A DNA stretch of 30,059 nucleotides, from assembly GCA_031281815.1 (NCBI GenBank), contig JAITEY010000158.1, positions 1 to 30,059 on the forward strand. The letters run 5' to 3'. Below the pieces are notes generated by a model. The model was not told the origin of the DNA, made no database searches, and was given only the letters and a program-made list of their open reading frames with translations. Origin of the DNA: Desulfovibrio sp. (GTDB taxonomy: Bacteria > Desulfobacterota > Desulfovibrionia > Desulfovibrionales > Desulfovibrionaceae). Shown here in pieces: positions 7,841 through 14,869 of the stretch. A program made the translations under genes and the position numbers. How positions within the stretch are numbered: position 1 is the first letter of the stretch; each line of letters begins with the position of its first letter.

Positions 7841-8374
7841 GTGAACTGCGGGCATGAAAAAAGCGTGATGTTCGAGGCCGGGGTAATTCAGGAACGCGTG
7901 GCGCAGATGGCGGAACGCATTACCGCCGACTATGCCGGCAAAGATTTGCTGGCGGTCTGCGTGCTCAAGGGCGCCTTCATGTTCTTCGCCGATCTGCTGC
8001 GGCGCATCCCCTTGGAGCTGGAAACGGATTTTGTGCGCATCAGGAGCTACGGGGCGGGTGATGCGTCCTCCGGCCGGATCGAATTGACCAAAGATGTGGA
8101 ATGCGCCGTGACGGGCCGGGATGTGCTGATCGTCGAAGATATTGTGGACTGCGGCCTGAGCATGGATTTTTTGCTGCGCGAATTTCGCGCGCGCGGGCCG
8201 AAATCGTTGCGTCTGGCCGCATTGATTGATAAGGTAGAGCGTCGGTGTGTGCCGGTCCGCGTCGACTACGCGGGTTTTGTCGCGGACGCCGGTTTTCTCG
8301 TGGGCTACGGACTGGACTATGCCGAACAGTACAGAACATTACCCGCGATTTTCCGGCTGAACCTCCAACCCTGA
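7841..8374 (+). CDS. hpt: Hypoxanthine phosphoribosyltransferase
   Basis: This is a type I phosphoribosyltransferase of about 177 aa that salvages hypoxanthine/guanine to IMP/GMP using PRPP. Family landmarks are LLAVCVLKGAFMFFADLLRRI (the KG loop), SYG (flexible loop serine-tyrosine), the PRPP motif VLIVEDIVDCGLSM (usually VEDIIDTGxT/S; here the Thr is Cys), and the base-binding FLVGYGLDYAEQYR. Two GTG codons are possible starts: 7835 lies only 3 bases after AGGGAG, while 7841 has the normal 9-base spacing, so 7841 is preferred. It sits between the GNAT gene and the zinc-ribbon gene in a same-strand run. Confidence 0.92.
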   Translation: MNCGHEKSVMFEAGVIQERVAQMAERITADYAGKDLLAVCVLKGAFMFFADLLRRIPLELETDFVRIRSYGAGDASSGRIELTKDVECAVTGRDVLIVEDIVDCGLSMDFLLREFRARGPKSLRLAALIDKVERRCVPVRVDYAGFVADAGFLVGYGLDYAEQYRTLPAIFRLNLQP

Positions 8375-8386
8375 CTCGTTGCGCTC

Positions 8387-9154
8387 ATGCTTGTTACCTG
8401 CTCCAGATGCGACACCACCTTTTCCCTGCCGGACGAACTGTTCAAGCCGGGGAGAAAGGTGCGCTGTTCCAACTGCCGCTATGTTTTCCCGCTGTACGTC
8501 CAGCCTGTCGTGCAAGCCGGGCCGGCCGACCTGCCGCCGCTCTCCGCCGATGCCCGACCCGAGCCCGCGCCCCGGGTCCGTTCCCGCAAAGCAATGAGCG
8601 CGATACTTTCGCTGGCGGCGGCGGTACTGCTGGTACTCCTCGGCTACGGGGGCTACCTGCTGTACGGTGTGCTGTTCCCGGCTCCCGGCAACGCTCCCGA
8701 TCAGACCGCTTCCGCGCCGGACGGCGCGCGGGCGGACTACGAACGCCGCATCAAGAGCATCGCGCTGGAGGACATCCGCCAGTTTCATGTGGACAACGCC
8801 TCCGCGGGCAGGATGCTGGTCATTCAGGGCATGGCCGCGAACCGCTCCGACGTGAACAAGGACTATATCGCTGTGGAAGCCTCCCTGCTGAACGCCGACA
8901 ACAAAGTTCTGAGTAAAGCGGAACAACTGTGCGGAGTGCCGCTGACCCTTTTCCAGCTTCAGACCCTCGGGCCGACGGAACTCAAAGAGGCCCTGAACAG
9001 CCGTGTTGCCATCCTGACCAACAATACCGACGTTCCGCCGGGCGGCAAGACGCCCTTTGTCGTTATTTTCCCTTCTCCTCCCAAAGATGTGCGGACCTTT
9101 GAAGTCCGCGTCATTGAAGCCCGAGATTCTCCCGCCCGCCGGCAGGACGGCTAG
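8387..9154 (+). CDS. MJ0042 zinc-ribbon and DUF3426 membrane protein
   Basis: This is a 255-aa protein. Residues 1-37 form the MJ0042-type zinc ribbon, with CSRCDTTF then CSNCRYVF providing four cysteines. Residues about 38-68 are a Pro-rich linker, about 70-95 one transmembrane helix (AILSLAAAVLLVLLGYGGYLLYGVLF), and about 120-248 an extracytoplasmic beta-sandwich of the DUF3426 type (GRMLVIQGMAANRSD, PPGGKTPFVVIFPSPP). Proteins with this layout are widespread in proteobacteria, but their role is not established. The cytosolic ribbon plus periplasmic domain suggests a sensor or assembly factor (inference). The ATG at 8387 is 12 bases after hpt; radA follows after 19 bases. Confidence 0.87.
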   Translation: MLVTCSRCDTTFSLPDELFKPGRKVRCSNCRYVFPLYVQPVVQAGPADLPPLSADARPEPAPRVRSRKAMSAILSLAAAVLLVLLGYGGYLLYGVLFPAPGNAPDQTASAPDGARADYERRIKSIALEDIRQFHVDNASAGRMLVIQGMAANRSDVNKDYIAVEASLLNADNKVLSKAEQLCGVPLTLFQLQTLGPTELKEALNSRVAILTNNTDVPPGGKTPFVVIFPSPPKDVRTFEVRVIEARDSPARRQDG

Positions 9155-9173
9155 ACTTCGGGGGTACGGGCGT

Positions 9174-10553
9174 TTGGCCAAGCTCCGCGAACAATACCGC
9201 TGCGCGGCCTGCGGCTCGCGTCTTGCGCAATGGCAGGGACGTTGCCCGGAGTGCGGCGCATGGAACACGCTTGAACCCGTGCAGGTCCGGGCAGGTTCCG
9301 GCCGCGCGGACGGAACGCGCCCGCAGCCGGAAGCAGTTTTGCGCCTGTCCGAAGCGCCGGATGCCGCCGGGACCGTATTCAGCACCGGCACGGAAGCTCT
9401 GGACCGCATTCTCGGGCAAGGCTTCGTGCCCGGTTCCTGCATGTTGCTGGGCGGCGAGCCGGGCATCGGCAAATCCACGCTGCTCTTACAGGCAGCCGGT
9501 GCCGTGGCGGCTTCCGGACGGCGCGCGGTTTACCTCTCCGGGGAAGAATCCCTGTCCAGGCTCCGGGCGCGGGCGGAACGTCTCGCCCTTTTGCACGAGC
9601 ACCTGTACGCCGTGTCCACGACCAGACTGGAAGATTTGTATCCTCTGCTGGACGGCGACCCGCCCGCTTTGCTGATTATTGATTCCGTGCAGACATTGAG
9701 CACCGCATCGGCGGAAGGGCTGCCCGGCAATGTGAGTCAGGTGCGGGCCGTGGCGGCGGATCTGGCCGAGCGGTGCCGGCGCTGTAATACGGCCGTGGTT
9801 CTGGTCGGCCATGTGACCAAGGACGGCAGTCTGGCCGGACCGCGACTGCTGGAACACATGGTGGACACGGTGATTTCCCTGGAAGGCGACAGGGGACGGG
9901 AGTTCCGCATCCTGCGGGTACTGAAGAACCGTTTCGGGCCGAACATGGAGATGCTGGTGTTCAGAATGCTCGATAAAGGCCTGGAACCTGTGGAAGACCC
10001 GTCTACGGTCTTTCTCGGCGCGCGCGATGCTTCGCTTTCGGGGGCGGCCGTAGTCATGGCCATGGACGGGCGCAGACCTCTGGCCGCGGAGGTGCAGGCG
10101 TTGGTCACGCGCAGTTGGCTGCCCGCGCCGCGCCGTGCCGGTCTCGGCTTTGACGTGAACCGTCTGCACCTGTTGCTGGCCGTGTTGGAAAAGCACCTGC
10201 GTTTGTCCTTTGCCCAGTCCGACATCTACGCCAAGCTCGGCGGCGGCATGAAACTCATGGAGCCGGGCATGGATGCCGCGCTGGTGGCGGCGGTCCTTTC
10301 CTCGTACTATGATGTCCCGCTGCCGGAAAAAGCGGTATTCTGGGGCGAAGTGGATCTCAACGGGCGCCTGCGCCCGGTGGAAGGGCAGGATTTGCGGGAA
10401 CGCCAAGCCCGGCGCCTCGGCTATACGCCGCTGGTGCGGCCTCCGGTCGGGCCGGGTGAGCAGGACGGCGGCTTCGGCAGCATCGCGCAGATACGTCAAG
10501 CTTTTTTTGCCCGCAAAGCCGGCCCGCCGTCGCCCTCCAAAAACAGATCGTAA
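9174..10553 (+). CDS. radA: DNA repair ATPase RadA
   Basis: RadA is a RecA-like branch-migration ATPase that processes recombination intermediates. The product is 459 aa, the usual RadA length, if translation starts at TTG 9174, giving (M)AKLREQYRCAACG. GGGGG at about 9160-9164 lies at suitable distance. A C4 zinc finger (CAACG...CPECG) is followed by Walker A GGEPGIGKST, Walker B LLIIDSVQT, the RadA-specific KNRFG motif (LKNRFGPNMEM) and a Lon-like C-terminal domain with GLGFDVNRLHLLLAVLEKH, DIYAKLGGGMKLMEPGMD and FWGEVDLNGRLRPV. All active elements are intact. Upstream in-frame reading overlaps the zinc-ribbon gene and is not needed. Confidence 0.96.
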   Translation: MAKLREQYRCAACGSRLAQWQGRCPECGAWNTLEPVQVRAGSGRADGTRPQPEAVLRLSEAPDAAGTVFSTGTEALDRILGQGFVPGSCMLLGGEPGIGKSTLLLQAAGAVAASGRRAVYLSGEESLSRLRARAERLALLHEHLYAVSTTRLEDLYPLLDGDPPALLIIDSVQTLSTASAEGLPGNVSQVRAVAADLAERCRRCNTAVVLVGHVTKDGSLAGPRLLEHMVDTVISLEGDRGREFRILRVLKNRFGPNMEMLVFRMLDKGLEPVEDPSTVFLGARDASLSGAAVVMAMDGRRPLAAEVQALVTRSWLPAPRRAGLGFDVNRLHLLLAVLEKHLRLSFAQSDIYAKLGGGMKLMEPGMDAALVAAVLSSYYDVPLPEKAVFWGEVDLNGRLRPVEGQDLRERQARRLGYTPLVRPPVGPGEQDGGFGSIAQIRQAFFARKAGPPSPSKNRS

Positions 10554-10671
10554 TGCAGAGGCTTACGTCGGATGGTGTTATAGACGAGACGGTCGTGCCG
10601 GATATGATTGTTACTCAAGAAATTTTCATCACTATTTTTGAGCGGAAAGCGAGGAAAGGCGGAGAGAGCAA

Positions 10672-10706
10672 GCGAACATACGAACATACGTCTTAAAAAA
10701 TTTTTT
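10672..10706 (+). promoter_or_regulatory. AT-rich leader with direct repeat and A6T6 tract
   Basis: The radA-to-orphan gap (10554-10722) is much more AT-rich than its surroundings. It contains a tandem GAACATAC repeat (about 10674-10689) and a perfect AAAAAATTTTTT palindrome (10695-10706), which is expected to bend DNA and lies directly before the Shine-Dalgarno of the next gene. A weak TTGTTA (10609) with 17-base spacing to CACTAT could be a promoter. I assign no specific regulator. Confidence 0.35.
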
Positions 10707-10722
10707 GCGGAGGAGCTTCGGC

Positions 10723-11037
10723 ATGACACAGACCCTCAAGGAACTTTACGGTGATGTCTATACATACCAGTTTGTAGGCTTAATCGGCAATATAGCCTTG
10801 GCCCATCGGGTACTTTTCTGGAGCGTCAAAGAAGAAAATGCGGAAAGTGGGGACAAGGCAAAGCTCTGCTTCTGTTGGGGGAAGTACAATGCCCTGAATT
10901 ACACACCTCAAGAGTGGCTTGAGCATGTCGACCGTTGTCGGGAAGACGGCCGCGTTACCTGGAAGACTCCCGAAGAAATCGGGGAGATGACAAGGACTGA
11001 ATTTGTGCTTTTTCTGGCCGAAACGGCTTCGCGTTAG
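10723..11037 (+). CDS. Hypothetical orphan protein, 104 aa
   Basis: I do not recognise the family. The start is the ATG at 10723, with GCGGAGGAG at 10707-10715. The protein begins MTQTLKELYGDVYTYQFVG and has a moderately hydrophobic stretch (about 15-35), but too polar for a confident membrane helix. A CFCW motif (about 54-57) and an acidic, Trp-containing C-terminal half (YTPQEWLEHVDRC, WKTPEEIGEMT) follow. Base composition and codon use are visibly more AT-rich than neighbouring genes (for example ATA, TTA, TTT), as is its leader. That suggests more recent acquisition or different constraint. It is convergent with the M23 gene, 25 bases away. Confidence 0.7.
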   Translation: MTQTLKELYGDVYTYQFVGLIGNIALAHRVLFWSVKEENAESGDKAKLCFCWGKYNALNYTPQEWLEHVDRCREDGRVTWKTPEEIGEMTRTEFVLFLAETASR

Positions 11038-11062
11038 AGCGTTTTACGCTTGAGATTGCCGC

Positions 11063-11974
11063 TCAGTTGAGTATGTAGCGCATGGGATTGACGGGCACGC
11101 CGCGCACATGCACCTCATAGTGCAGATGCGGCCCCGTGCTGCGCCCGGTATTGCCCACCAGACCGATGACGTCGCCGCGCTGGACGTAATCCCCCACCTT
11201 GACCGAAGATTTGCTTAAATGTCCGTAACGGGTGGCTATGCCGTTGCCGTGATCAATGACGATGCACAGCCCGTATGCCCCGTCCATGGCGGAAAAGGTG
11301 ACCGACCCGCGCGCGGGGGCGCGCACCGGGGTCCCGATGCGGTTGGAGATGTCCAGTCCCTGATGCATGCGTCCTGCCCCGGATAACGGCGACCGCCGCC
11401 AACCGAAACCCGAGGTCAGGGTACCCCTGACCGGCCAGATGGACGGGGTGGACAACAGCGAATCCTTGTTCAGACGCAGCATAGTTATCAGCGTCTGCTG
11501 GTCCGCTTCCTCAAGCCGCACGGCATCGACAAGCTCATCCACCAGACTGTGCGCGCGCCGGAGAAACAGTTCGCGGTGCCGGGCGAGGAGCAGGGGGTTG
11601 TTCAGATCCCCGGACGAACGGGAAGACTCCTCCCCGTTCTCTGCGGATTCTTCAGCCGTGTCCTTGTCCACATTCAGGAAAACGCGCAGCTTGGAATCAA
11701 ACTGCTGCACCCGGCGCACATCCTGCTCAAGGCTCTGCAGTTTTGCGGTGAAACTGAGAATCTGACCGGCCTGCTCCCGCAACAGCCTGTTCGCTTCGTC
11801 CAGTTTATGCCGCAGTACGGCGGATTCCGTGTAATAACTGAAAAAATAGACGGCTGATCCCGCCGAGCCGCACAGCAGCAGAAAGAAAAAAACACCGAGC
11901 CAACCGCGCAGGCGGAGTTTTCGGAACCCGCCTTCACGATCTTTGAAGATGACTATGTGATAATTCTTGAACAA
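11063..11974 (-). CDS. M23 family (LytM-type) murein endopeptidase
   Basis: This is a 303-aa membrane-anchored zinc peptidase that cleaves peptidoglycan cross-links. A short basic cytoplasmic N-terminus (KNYHIVIFKDREGGFRKLR) is followed by one transmembrane helix (about 25-47), a coiled coil (about 52-95), a polar Glu/Ser-rich linker (about 103-122) and a helical hairpin. The C-terminal M23 domain (about 178-300) keeps all zinc ligands: H and D of MHQGLDIS and the first H of HLHYEV, with the catalytic His in RYGHLS. An active enzyme rather than a degenerate EnvC-type activator is therefore predicted. The start is TTG at 11974, needed to include the N-terminal FKNYH segment; no strong Shine-Dalgarno precedes it. 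It may act in division or elongation. Confidence 0.92.
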   Translation of the reverse strand: MFKNYHIVIFKDREGGFRKLRLRGWLGVFFFLLLCGSAGSAVYFFSYYTESAVLRHKLDEANRLLREQAGQILSFTAKLQSLEQDVRRVQQFDSKLRVFLNVDKDTAEESAENGEESSRSSGDLNNPLLLARHRELFLRRAHSLVDELVDAVRLEEADQQTLITMLRLNKDSLLSTPSIWPVRGTLTSGFGWRRSPLSGAGRMHQGLDISNRIGTPVRAPARGSVTFSAMDGAYGLCIVIDHGNGIATRYGHLSKSSVKVGDYVQRGDVIGLVGNTGRSTGPHLHYEVHVRGVPVNPMRYILN

Positions 11975-12064
11975 TAATCAACTCGAAGGACGCATCGGAG
12001 TCGTGTCCGAGGCAGTCCGGGGGTTTCGGGAGGCATAAGACTCCCGCTTACGGTCAAGGTCGCA

Positions 12065-12079
12065 CCGGGCTGCGCCCGG
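12065..12079. terminator. GC-rich hairpin between the small membrane-protein and M23 genes
   Basis: CCGGGC-TGC-GCCCGG is a perfect 6-bp stem with a 3-base loop, downstream of the small membrane-protein gene on the minus strand. No U-tract follows on either strand, so it is a weak terminator candidate. The remainder of 11975-12133 shows nothing else nameable. Confidence 0.35.
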
Positions 12080-12133
12080 AGCGGCCGGGGGAAGGAGCAG
12101 GCGCTTCCCGTTGCGTTGCCGGATGCCTTGGAT

Positions 12134-12316
12134 TCAGTCGCGGGTTTTCTTGCGCTTTCTGTCCAGAATTCCGTGGGTCAGCCCGGCCGCCAATCCTGCT
12201 ACAGCGCCGAACCCGGTCGCCATAAACAGGCTTTCGGTGTAACCGAAGACGGAACTCAGGGCGCCGACGGCACCGCCGATCAGTATGCCCCTGCTTATTC
12301 TGTCGCTGATGTTCAT
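12134..12316 (-). CDS. Small glycine-rich membrane protein, 60 aa
   Basis: A 60-aa reading frame starts MNISDRISRGILIGGAVGAL and ends DRKRKKTRD. Nearly the whole middle (about 10-52) is hydrophobic with regularly spaced small residues (GGAVGAL, GFGAVAGLAAGLTHG), resembling two close-packed glycine-zipper helices. The basic tail favours a cytoplasmic C-terminus. It follows dapL by 34 bases on the same strand, with an AGGTC-like ribosome site near 12325-12330, so it may be the second cistron of that transcript. The family is not recognised; it could be a small membrane-stabilising or stress peptide (inference). Confidence 0.6.
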   Translation of the reverse strand: MNISDRISRGILIGGAVGALSSVFGYTESLFMATGFGAVAGLAAGLTHGILDRKRKKTRD

Positions 12317-12350
12317 AACGCGCGTGACCTGTTCGGGATTGTCGCAGAGG

Positions 12351-13583
12351 CTAAAGAACGAACGTCTTCAGCCGTTCCATGGCTTCGCGGGTATCGGCGG
12401 CATTGCCGAAGCCGGTCATGCGGAAGCAGCCCCGGCCGCTCGGGCCGAAACCTGCGCCGGGGGTGCCCACAATGCCCGTCTCCCGCAACAGTCTGTCGAA
12501 AAATTCCCAGGAGTCCGTGCCGTCGGGCAGCCGCACCCAGACATAGGGGGCGTTCACGCCGCCGCTCACGGTCAGTCCCTTGCGCAGGAATCCATCGCGA
12601 ATCAGTCCTGCGTTGCGCATGTAGGCGGCGATCAGAGCGGCGCACTCCCGTTTGCCTTCCGGGCTGTGGACAGCCTCGGCCGCGCGCTGCACAATGTACG
12701 GGCAACCGTTGAACTTGGTGGTTTGCCGCCGCATCCAGAGACCGTGCAGGGCCGTTTTGCCCGACGAGCCGCGCGCGTTCCGGCAGACAAGCGCGCGGGG
12801 CACGACGGCAAAGCCGCAACGCAGGCCGGTAAAGCCCGCTTTTTTGGAATAGCTGCGGAATTCCACAGCGACCTCCCGCGCTCCTTCAATCTCATAGATA
12901 CTGTGCGGGATATCGGATTCACTGATAAAGGATTCATAGGCGGCGTCGAAAAAAATCACGCTCTGCTGCTCCCGCGCGTAGTCCACCCATTGTTTGAGTT
13001 CCGTGCGCGTCAGCACTCCGCCCGTGGGATTGTTGGGGTAGCAAAGGTAAATGATGTCCGGCCTCTCGCGGGGAAGTTCCGGGATAAAACCTTTGTCCGC
13101 GGTACAGGGCAGGTAGATGAGCCCCGTAAAACGCCCGTCGGCATCCGGCGCTCCGGCCCGGCCGGCCATCACGTTGGAGTCGGCGTAGACGGGATATACG
13201 GGATCGGTGAGGGCGATGCGGGCGTCGGCGGCGAAAAGTTCCTGAAAATTGCCGATGTCGCTTTTTGCGCCGTCGCTTATGAAAATTTCATCCGCATCAA
13301 TGCCGAGTCCGGCGAAAGCGTCGGCGACAACGGCCTCGCGCAGGAAGGCGTAGCCTTGTTCCGGGCCGTAGCCGCGAAAGCCCGCCGCATCGGCCTGTTC
13401 GTCCACGGCCTTGTGCAGGGCGCGGATCACGCTCGGGGGCAGGGGAGAGGTCACGTCGCCTATGCCCAGGCGTATGAGTTTACGGGAAGGGTTGTCGGCG
13501 GCATAGACGTTCACGCGGCGGGCTATTTCCGAAAAAAGGTAATTGCCGGGCAGATTCAGATAACAGGCATTGACGACGCTCAT
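12351..13583 (-). CDS. dapL: LL-diaminopimelate aminotransferase
   Basis: DapL converts tetrahydrodipicolinate directly to LL-diaminopimelate with glutamate as donor, bypassing the succinylase/acetylase steps. The product feeds lysine and peptidoglycan synthesis. The sequence is 410 aa, the normal size. It shows LIRLGIGDVTSPLPPSVIRAL, FRGYGPEQGYAFLREAV, ISDGAKSDIGN, YPVYADSNVM, YLCYPNNPTGGVLT, FFDAAYESFI and the PLP lysine in SYSKKAGFTGLRCGF. These are DapL-specific wordings of the fold I aminotransferase motifs. ATG 13583 is chosen (TTG 13586 precedes it directly) because AAGGAAC lies 8 bases upstream. Residues contacting substrate look intact. No other lysine-pathway gene is in the window. 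Confidence 0.96.
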   Translation of the reverse strand: MSVVNACYLNLPGNYLFSEIARRVNVYAADNPSRKLIRLGIGDVTSPLPPSVIRALHKAVDEQADAAGFRGYGPEQGYAFLREAVVADAFAGLGIDADEIFISDGAKSDIGNFQELFAADARIALTDPVYPVYADSNVMAGRAGAPDADGRFTGLIYLPCTADKGFIPELPRERPDIIYLCYPNNPTGGVLTRTELKQWVDYAREQQSVIFFDAAYESFISESDIPHSIYEIEGAREVAVEFRSYSKKAGFTGLRCGFAVVPRALVCRNARGSSGKTALHGLWMRRQTTKFNGCPYIVQRAAEAVHSPEGKRECAALIAAYMRNAGLIRDGFLRKGLTVSGGVNAPYVWVRLPDGTDSWEFFDRLLRETGIVGTPGAGFGPSGRGCFRMTGFGNAADTREAMERLKTFVL

Positions 13584-13660
13584 CAACAGTTCCTTGTCGC
13601 GCCGGACGTCGTCCGGGGCGGGAGGGTCCGCGGGGGCGCTGTTTCCCGCTTGCGTGGGGC

Positions 13661-13715
13661 GAGTATCTGCCTTTTAAGCAGAGAGTCGCAGGTTCAAGGC
13701 GCTGCCTCCCGCTTG
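13661..13715 (+). pseudogene. Remnant of tRNA-Lys(TTT)
   Basis: The stretch ATCTGCCTTTTAAGCAGA is a perfect tRNA-Lys anticodon arm (stem CTGCC/... with TTT anticodon in CTTTTAA). It is followed by a five-base variable region and GTCGCAGGTTCAAG, the T-arm 5' half. The T-stem 3' side is damaged (GGCGCTGC instead of TCCTGC). Neither a D-arm nor an acceptor stem can be found 5' of it, so it cannot be a functional tRNA. It is flanked by direct copies of TCCCGCTTGCG (13644-13654 and 13707-13717). The rest of the 307-bp dapL-tatD gap holds nothing else I can name. Confidence 0.55.
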
Positions 13716-13890
13716 CGGGCGGGGCCGCGCATGGTTCAGCCAAGGTACTCTTTACCACAATACCGGCCGGCGTCAATACGGCGGTTGATGCCGGCGCAAG
13801 CGAATGAACATTGACAACGCGTTGCAATAAGTGCTGTTTATACGATTGCGCCTACAAAGATTACGCTGCAATTGCAATGAGTCGGAGCGC

Positions 13891-14727
13891 TCACTCGATT
13901 GCCCTGCGGTCGATGCCGAAAAAACGCCGGGCGTTGTCGCCGCATGCCGTCCACAGGTCGGCGGGCGGCATGTTTCTGGCCTCGGCCAACGCCGCGAGGA
14001 CATAGGCCGTCCAGGCCGGTTCGTTGCGTCTGCCGCGCAGGGGGACGGGGGCGAGGTAGGGGCAGTCGGTTTCGGTCATCAGGCGGTTAAGGGGGATTTC
14101 CGTCGCGGCAGCGCGCAGATCCCTGTTGGCCGGGTAGGTCAGCGGACCGGGCAGCGATATGTGCCGGCCTTCGGTCAGTATGCGCCGCGCCGCGTGCGTA
14201 TCGCCCCCGAAACAGTGCCAGAGCAGGGGATACCCGGCAAACCCTTCGGCGTCCAGAAGGGCGAGGGTATCCTCTTCGGCGTCACGGCAATGGATGACCA
14301 CCGGCAGATCCAGTTCGCGGGCCAGCCGCAACTGCTTGGCGAAAACCTCTTTCTGGACGCGGCGGGGGCAGGTGTCGCGGTAATAGTCCAACCCTATCTC
14401 GCCGACGGCCCGGATGCGGGTGTCGCTTTTCACCGCGTCCCGGATGCCGTTTTCCGCGGCGGCATCGTAGGTGTCGGCCTCATTGGGGTGGATGCCCAGG
14501 GTAAAATAGATGTCCGGGTAGGCGGTGAATATCTCCCGTCCCTGTTCCCAGGCGTCGGGGCCGAGAAAGACTTGGATGATCTGGGCCACGCCGGCGGCGG
14601 ATGCTCTGGCGACGACCTGCTCCAGATCTTCGCGGAAGCGGTTGTCGTCCAGGTGGGCGTGCGCGTCCACCCCGGTGCGGGGCAAGACCGGGGGCGGGAA
14701 AAACTCCTGCGTTTTTTTCGCGCTCAT
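13891..14727 (-). CDS. tatD: TatD family metal-dependent deoxyribonuclease
   Basis: This is a 278-aa TIM-barrel amidohydrolase-superfamily enzyme; TatD proteins are Mg-dependent 3'-5' exonucleases or deoxyribonucleases implicated in DNA repair. Metal ligands are in place: DAHAHLDD (about 21-28), GIHPNEAD, the bridging Glu in AVGEIGLDYY, IHCRDAEED, LWHCFGGD and the Asp of TETDCPYLAP. The start at ATG 14727 overlaps the stop of an upstream 24-codon mini-ORF in an ATGA junction, and the first seven residues (MSAKKTQ) are the part copied in that mini-ORF. It is the last gene of a dnaX-recR-tatD operon, a recombination/repair grouping. Confidence 0.94.
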   Translation of the reverse strand: MSAKKTQEFFPPPVLPRTGVDAHAHLDDNRFREDLEQVVARASAAGVAQIIQVFLGPDAWEQGREIFTAYPDIYFTLGIHPNEADTYDAAAENGIRDAVKSDTRIRAVGEIGLDYYRDTCPRRVQKEVFAKQLRLARELDLPVVIHCRDAEEDTLALLDAEGFAGYPLLWHCFGGDTHAARRILTEGRHISLPGPLTYPANRDLRAAATEIPLNRLMTETDCPYLAPVPLRGRRNEPAWTAYVLAALAEARNMPPADLWTACGDNARRFFGIDRRAIE

Positions 14728-14798
14728 GCCCGTGTCCGCCGTTCGCGAGCCGCGCCTTTCAACGCGGGGCCGAACGTATGCGTTTTCTTCGCGCTCAT
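14724..14798 (-). CDS. 24-codon mini-ORF B, coupled to tatD
   Basis: The peptide begins MSAKKTHTFGPALKG and ends RRTRA, 24 residues, six of them Arg or Lys in the last ten. Its TGA overlaps tatD's ATG (ATGA at 14724-14727). It was created by the 71-bp duplication. Because 71 is 3n-1, each copy keeps the same -1 overlap. It may be translated and pass ribosomes to tatD, or may be a neutral by-product; there is no evidence for a peptide function. Confidence 0.5.
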   Translation of the reverse strand: MSAKKTHTFGPALKGAARERRTRA

Positions 14799-14869
14799 GC
14801 CCGTGTCCGCCGTTCGCGCGCCGCGCCTTTCAGCGCGGGGCCGAACGTCTGCGTTGTCTTTGCACTCAT
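14795..14869 (-). CDS. 24-codon mini-ORF A, coupled to recR
   Basis: The peptide begins MSAKTTQTFGPALKG and ends RRTRA, identical to mini-ORF B at 22 of 24 residues. Its ATG overlaps the recR stop (ATGA at 14866-14869) and its TGA overlaps the start of mini-ORF B (14795-14798). Substitutions between copies are few and the frame is intact in both, which either reflects a young duplication or selection to keep the coupling chain open. Confidence 0.5.
   Translation of the reverse strand: MSAKTTQTFGPALKGAARERRTRA

Larger units (their letters stand above)
14708..14869 (-). repeat. 71-bp tandem repeat at the recR-tatD junction
   Basis: Two 71-bp units (14708-14778 and 14779-14849) differ at only 4 positions. 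A third, partial unit of about 20 bases runs to 14869. Each unit carries an ATGA stop/start junction, so tatD's start region, its leader and the recR stop overlap are all copies of one another. Such a structure is typical of slipped-strand or recA-independent tandem duplication. Confidence 0.9.

Noticed and set aside
13661..13715. Functional tRNA-Lys
   Set aside because: No acceptor stem or D-arm and a broken T-stem; only a fragment is supported.
12285..13814. 509-codon plus-strand frame opposite dapL
   Set aside because: Antisense shadow; dapL motifs on the minus strand are intact.
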